NCBI GenBank assembly: GCA_017450685.1
Contig: JAFSTB010000002.1
Coordinates: 1-39,507 of the forward strand
DNA: 39,507 bases
Direction of reading: 5' to 3'
Origin: Paludibacteraceae bacterium
GTDB taxonomy: Bacteria; Bacteroidota; Bacteroidia; Bacteroidales; Paludibacteraceae
In this document: positions 38,069 to 39,507 of the stretch, in pieces
Layout of the letters: each line of letters opens with the position of its first letter
Numbering within the stretch: position 1 is the first letter of the stretch
Notes under the pieces: generated by a model
The model's database searches: none
Told to the model about the DNA's origin: nothing
The model's input: only the letters and a program-made list of their open reading frames with translations
Program-made: the position numbers and the translations under genes

Positions 38069-39342
38069 AATTTGAGCATGTAAGTAAGCAATATCGTTTG
38101 GGATTGGTAAGTACCAAAACCCTCTCGCACGATATACGCCGTTTTTGGATAACCAATGTATTGGGCAAAGAAGACCCTTATCTGAAGATTGGTGAGACCA
38201 ACGACCGTTCCACCAAAGGCACTTCCGACTATGTATGGGCATTGAAAGATATCCATTTCAATGTCGAGCAAGGCGATGTGGTGGGTATAATAGGTAAGAA
38301 CGGTGCCGGTAAGAGTACACTGCTTAAGTTGCTCAGTCGCGTCACCGGTCCCACAACCGGCACTATACGTGCACACGGACGCATAGGCTCACTGCTCGAA
38401 GTGGGTACCGGCTTTCACGGTGAGATGACCGGCAGAGAAAATATCTTTATGAACGGTGCTATCCTTGGAATGACTCGCCGCGAGATACAGTCCAAACTGG
38501 ATGAGATAATCGACTTCAGCGGTTGTGAGAGATACATAGACACACCTGTCAAACGCTATTCATCAGGTATGACCGTGCGTTTAGGTTTTGCCGTGGCGGC
38601 TTTCCTTGAACCTGAGATACTCGTCGTGGATGAGGTGCTGGCAGTGGGCGATGCCGAGTTCCAAAAGAAAGCCATAGGTAAGATGCAAGACATATCGTCT
38701 GGCGGCGGCAGAACGGTGCTGTTCGTTAGCCATAATATGGCTTCGGTAAGAGCCTTATGCAAAAGAGGTGTGCTCCTCGAAAACGGTATGGTCAAGTATA
38801 TGGGCGATATCAATAACACTATAGACGTGTATCTCTCTAACAATATCAAAACCGATGAACTCGTTCCTATCGGTCAGACTACTGACCGTATAGGTAGCGG
38901 CGAAGCCAAATTCACTGACCTGCAGATATTGGTGAATGGCAAGGATGCCCAAACGCAAATATCTATCAATACGCCTGTTACCTTCCGCTTCTCTGTCCAT
39001 TCCACTAAGGATATGCCAAAGGTGGAGATACGCTATGGCGTGGTTAACCATCTGGGTGTGCAGGTCTTCTCCACTAATACTCGCTTTGCCGTTAAAGATA
39101 ATGTGTCATTACATAAGGGTGATAATATCTTTGAAGTCGAATACCCCAATTTCCCGCTCAACATCGGCAGGTATCGTATGTATATAGAAGTATGGGAAGA
39201 TGAGAATGATAAACTGTTTGACGCAGTTCCCAATGCGTTATTCTTCGATATGGTGGAGGCCGATATCTACGGCACAGGTAAGTTCTATATGCAAACCGAC
39301 GAACCCATGGCACTACCCGAAAAATGGAAAATTAAAGAATAG
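38053..39342 (+). CDS. wzt: Wzt-type ABC transporter ATPase for polysaccharide export
   Basis: A 429-residue ATPase subunit of an O-antigen/teichoic-acid type exporter. Walker A GKNGAGKSTLL (about 80-90), signature YSSGMTVRLGFAVA, Walker B ILVVDEVLAVGD and the H-loop FVSHNM are all present. The long C-terminal part (from about 250) is the Wzt carbohydrate-binding beta sandwich that selects the glycan. The partner permease Wzm is usually adjacent but is absent upstream, where an AAA-ATPase gene overlaps by 16 bases. A putative insertion-sequence end follows downstream. The start at ATG 38053 (MANAIEFEHVSKQY) fits the family. Confidence 0.93.
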   Translation: MANAIEFEHVSKQYRLGLVSTKTLSHDIRRFWITNVLGKEDPYLKIGETNDRSTKGTSDYVWALKDIHFNVEQGDVVGIIGKNGAGKSTLLKLLSRVTGPTTGTIRAHGRIGSLLEVGTGFHGEMTGRENIFMNGAILGMTRREIQSKLDEIIDFSGCERYIDTPVKRYSSGMTVRLGFAVAAFLEPEILVVDEVLAVGDAEFQKKAIGKMQDISSGGGRTVLFVSHNMASVRALCKRGVLLENGMVKYMGDINNTIDVYLSNNIKTDELVPIGQTTDRIGSGEAKFTDLQILVNGKDAQTQISINTPVTFRFSVHSTKDMPKVEIRYGVVNHLGVQVFSTNTRFAVKDNVSLHKGDNIFEVEYPNFPLNIGRYRMYIEVWEDENDKLFDAVPNALFFDMVEADIYGTGKFYMQTDEPMALPEKWKIKE

Positions 39343-39439
39343 GCTAACAAAATTATTGTTAATGCAATAACATTAGTGTCCACTAAAAATTAAGATAGAG
39401 TTCTTTGACTTATTGAAAATTAGTTCGTTATACGGATCA

Positions 39440-39471
39440 TTTGTGCGAACGGATTTGAATTGATAACTTTG
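39440..39471 (+). promoter_or_regulatory. Promoter before the last partial ORF
   Basis: TTTG at 39440-39443, exactly 20 bases, then TAACTTTG at 39464-39471. It lies 21 bases before ATG 39493 and does not carry the palindrome seen at other promoters. Confidence 0.65.
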
Positions 39472-39492
39472 TGGATAAAAACATATCTACTT

Positions 39493-39507
39493 ATGAATCA
39501 AATCAAA
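39493..39507 (+). CDS. Possible partial CDS, cut by window end
   Basis: Only five codons are visible (MNQIK). The upstream promoter and possible insertion-sequence end suggest a transposase gene start, but the protein cannot be identified. Confidence 0.3.

Larger units (their letters stand above)
39373..39507 (+). mobile_element. Possible left end of an insertion sequence (runs off window)
   Basis: After wzt the composition becomes AT-rich. TTAGTG-TC-CACTAA (39373-39386) is a perfect short inverted repeat, and GTGTCCACTAAAAATTAAG resembles the ends of some Bacteroidota insertion sequences as far as I recall. A good promoter (39440-39471) and a fresh ATG (39493) follow, as expected for a transposase. 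No transposase sequence is visible, so this is an informed guess. Confidence 0.35.

Overview
The window looks like a chromosomal segment of a Bacteroidota (order Bacteroidales) bacterium, probably an uncultured host-associated lineage. Supporting signs are Bacteroidales-typical hypothetical families (DUF4837, DUF2851, DUF4924), Bacteroidota-type promoters (TTTG-N20-TAnnTTTG), genes without clear Shine-Dalgarno sites, lipoprotein-rich exported proteins and a 2564-residue surface protein built from InlB-like repeats. The family below order level is a guess.

Layout. 1-8139: a HigA-type antitoxin-like regulator, then the giant exported repeat protein. 8211-11723 (+): a striking 40-bp palindrome, then a tight run of an MNT nucleotidyltransferase / HEPN pair, a DUF4837 lipoprotein and CTP synthase (pyrG). 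11713-19746 (-): a ten-gene housekeeping run, in transcription order rplY, pth, a LtaS-like alkaline-phosphatase-fold membrane protein, an Hsp15-like S4 protein, DUF4924, nth, an MBL-fold hydrolase, an acyl-ACP thioesterase, serine acetyltransferase and DUF2851. Several members overlap by ATGA. 19863-20029 (-): tRNA-Gln(TTG) with its own promoter and terminator. 20194-22968 (+): the anaerobic ribonucleotide reductase pair nrdD-nrdG behind a leader that may be structured. 23003-24670 (+): a C69-type dipeptidase. 24699-33307 (+): thrS, a Fic protein, a WlbA/WbpB-like sugar-nucleotide dehydrogenase, two Wza-like export lipoproteins and a Wzc-like tyrosine kinase, closely spaced and possibly one transcription unit from the thrS promoter. 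33319-36328 (-): an EamA transporter and a GH106-like lipoprotein. 36485-39342 (+): an AAA-ATPase/PD-(D/E)XK protein overlapping a Wzt-type ABC ATPase. 39373-39507: what may be the left end of an insertion sequence that runs off the window.

Functional reading. The surface-polysaccharide theme (wlbA, wza x2, wzc, wzt) is incomplete here: there is no glycosyltransferase, flippase, polymerase or Wzm permease, so the synthesis genes must lie elsewhere. Toxin-antitoxin or conflict-type genes (HigA, MNT/HEPN, Fic, AAA/PD-(D/E)XK) sit between housekeeping genes.

The most interesting non-coding signal is a palindrome, AATTGnGCA-N6-TGCnCAATT, that recurs at three promoters on both strands (tRNA-Gln, thrS, GH106-like gene). 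Each time the -33 TTTG box lies at exactly the same place within it and is followed by N20 and TAnnTTTG. A 5 x 11-bp tandem repeat inside the Fic gene, a 9-bp repeat insertion in the DUF4837 gene, and a mirror-image promoter at thrS are the other main leads.
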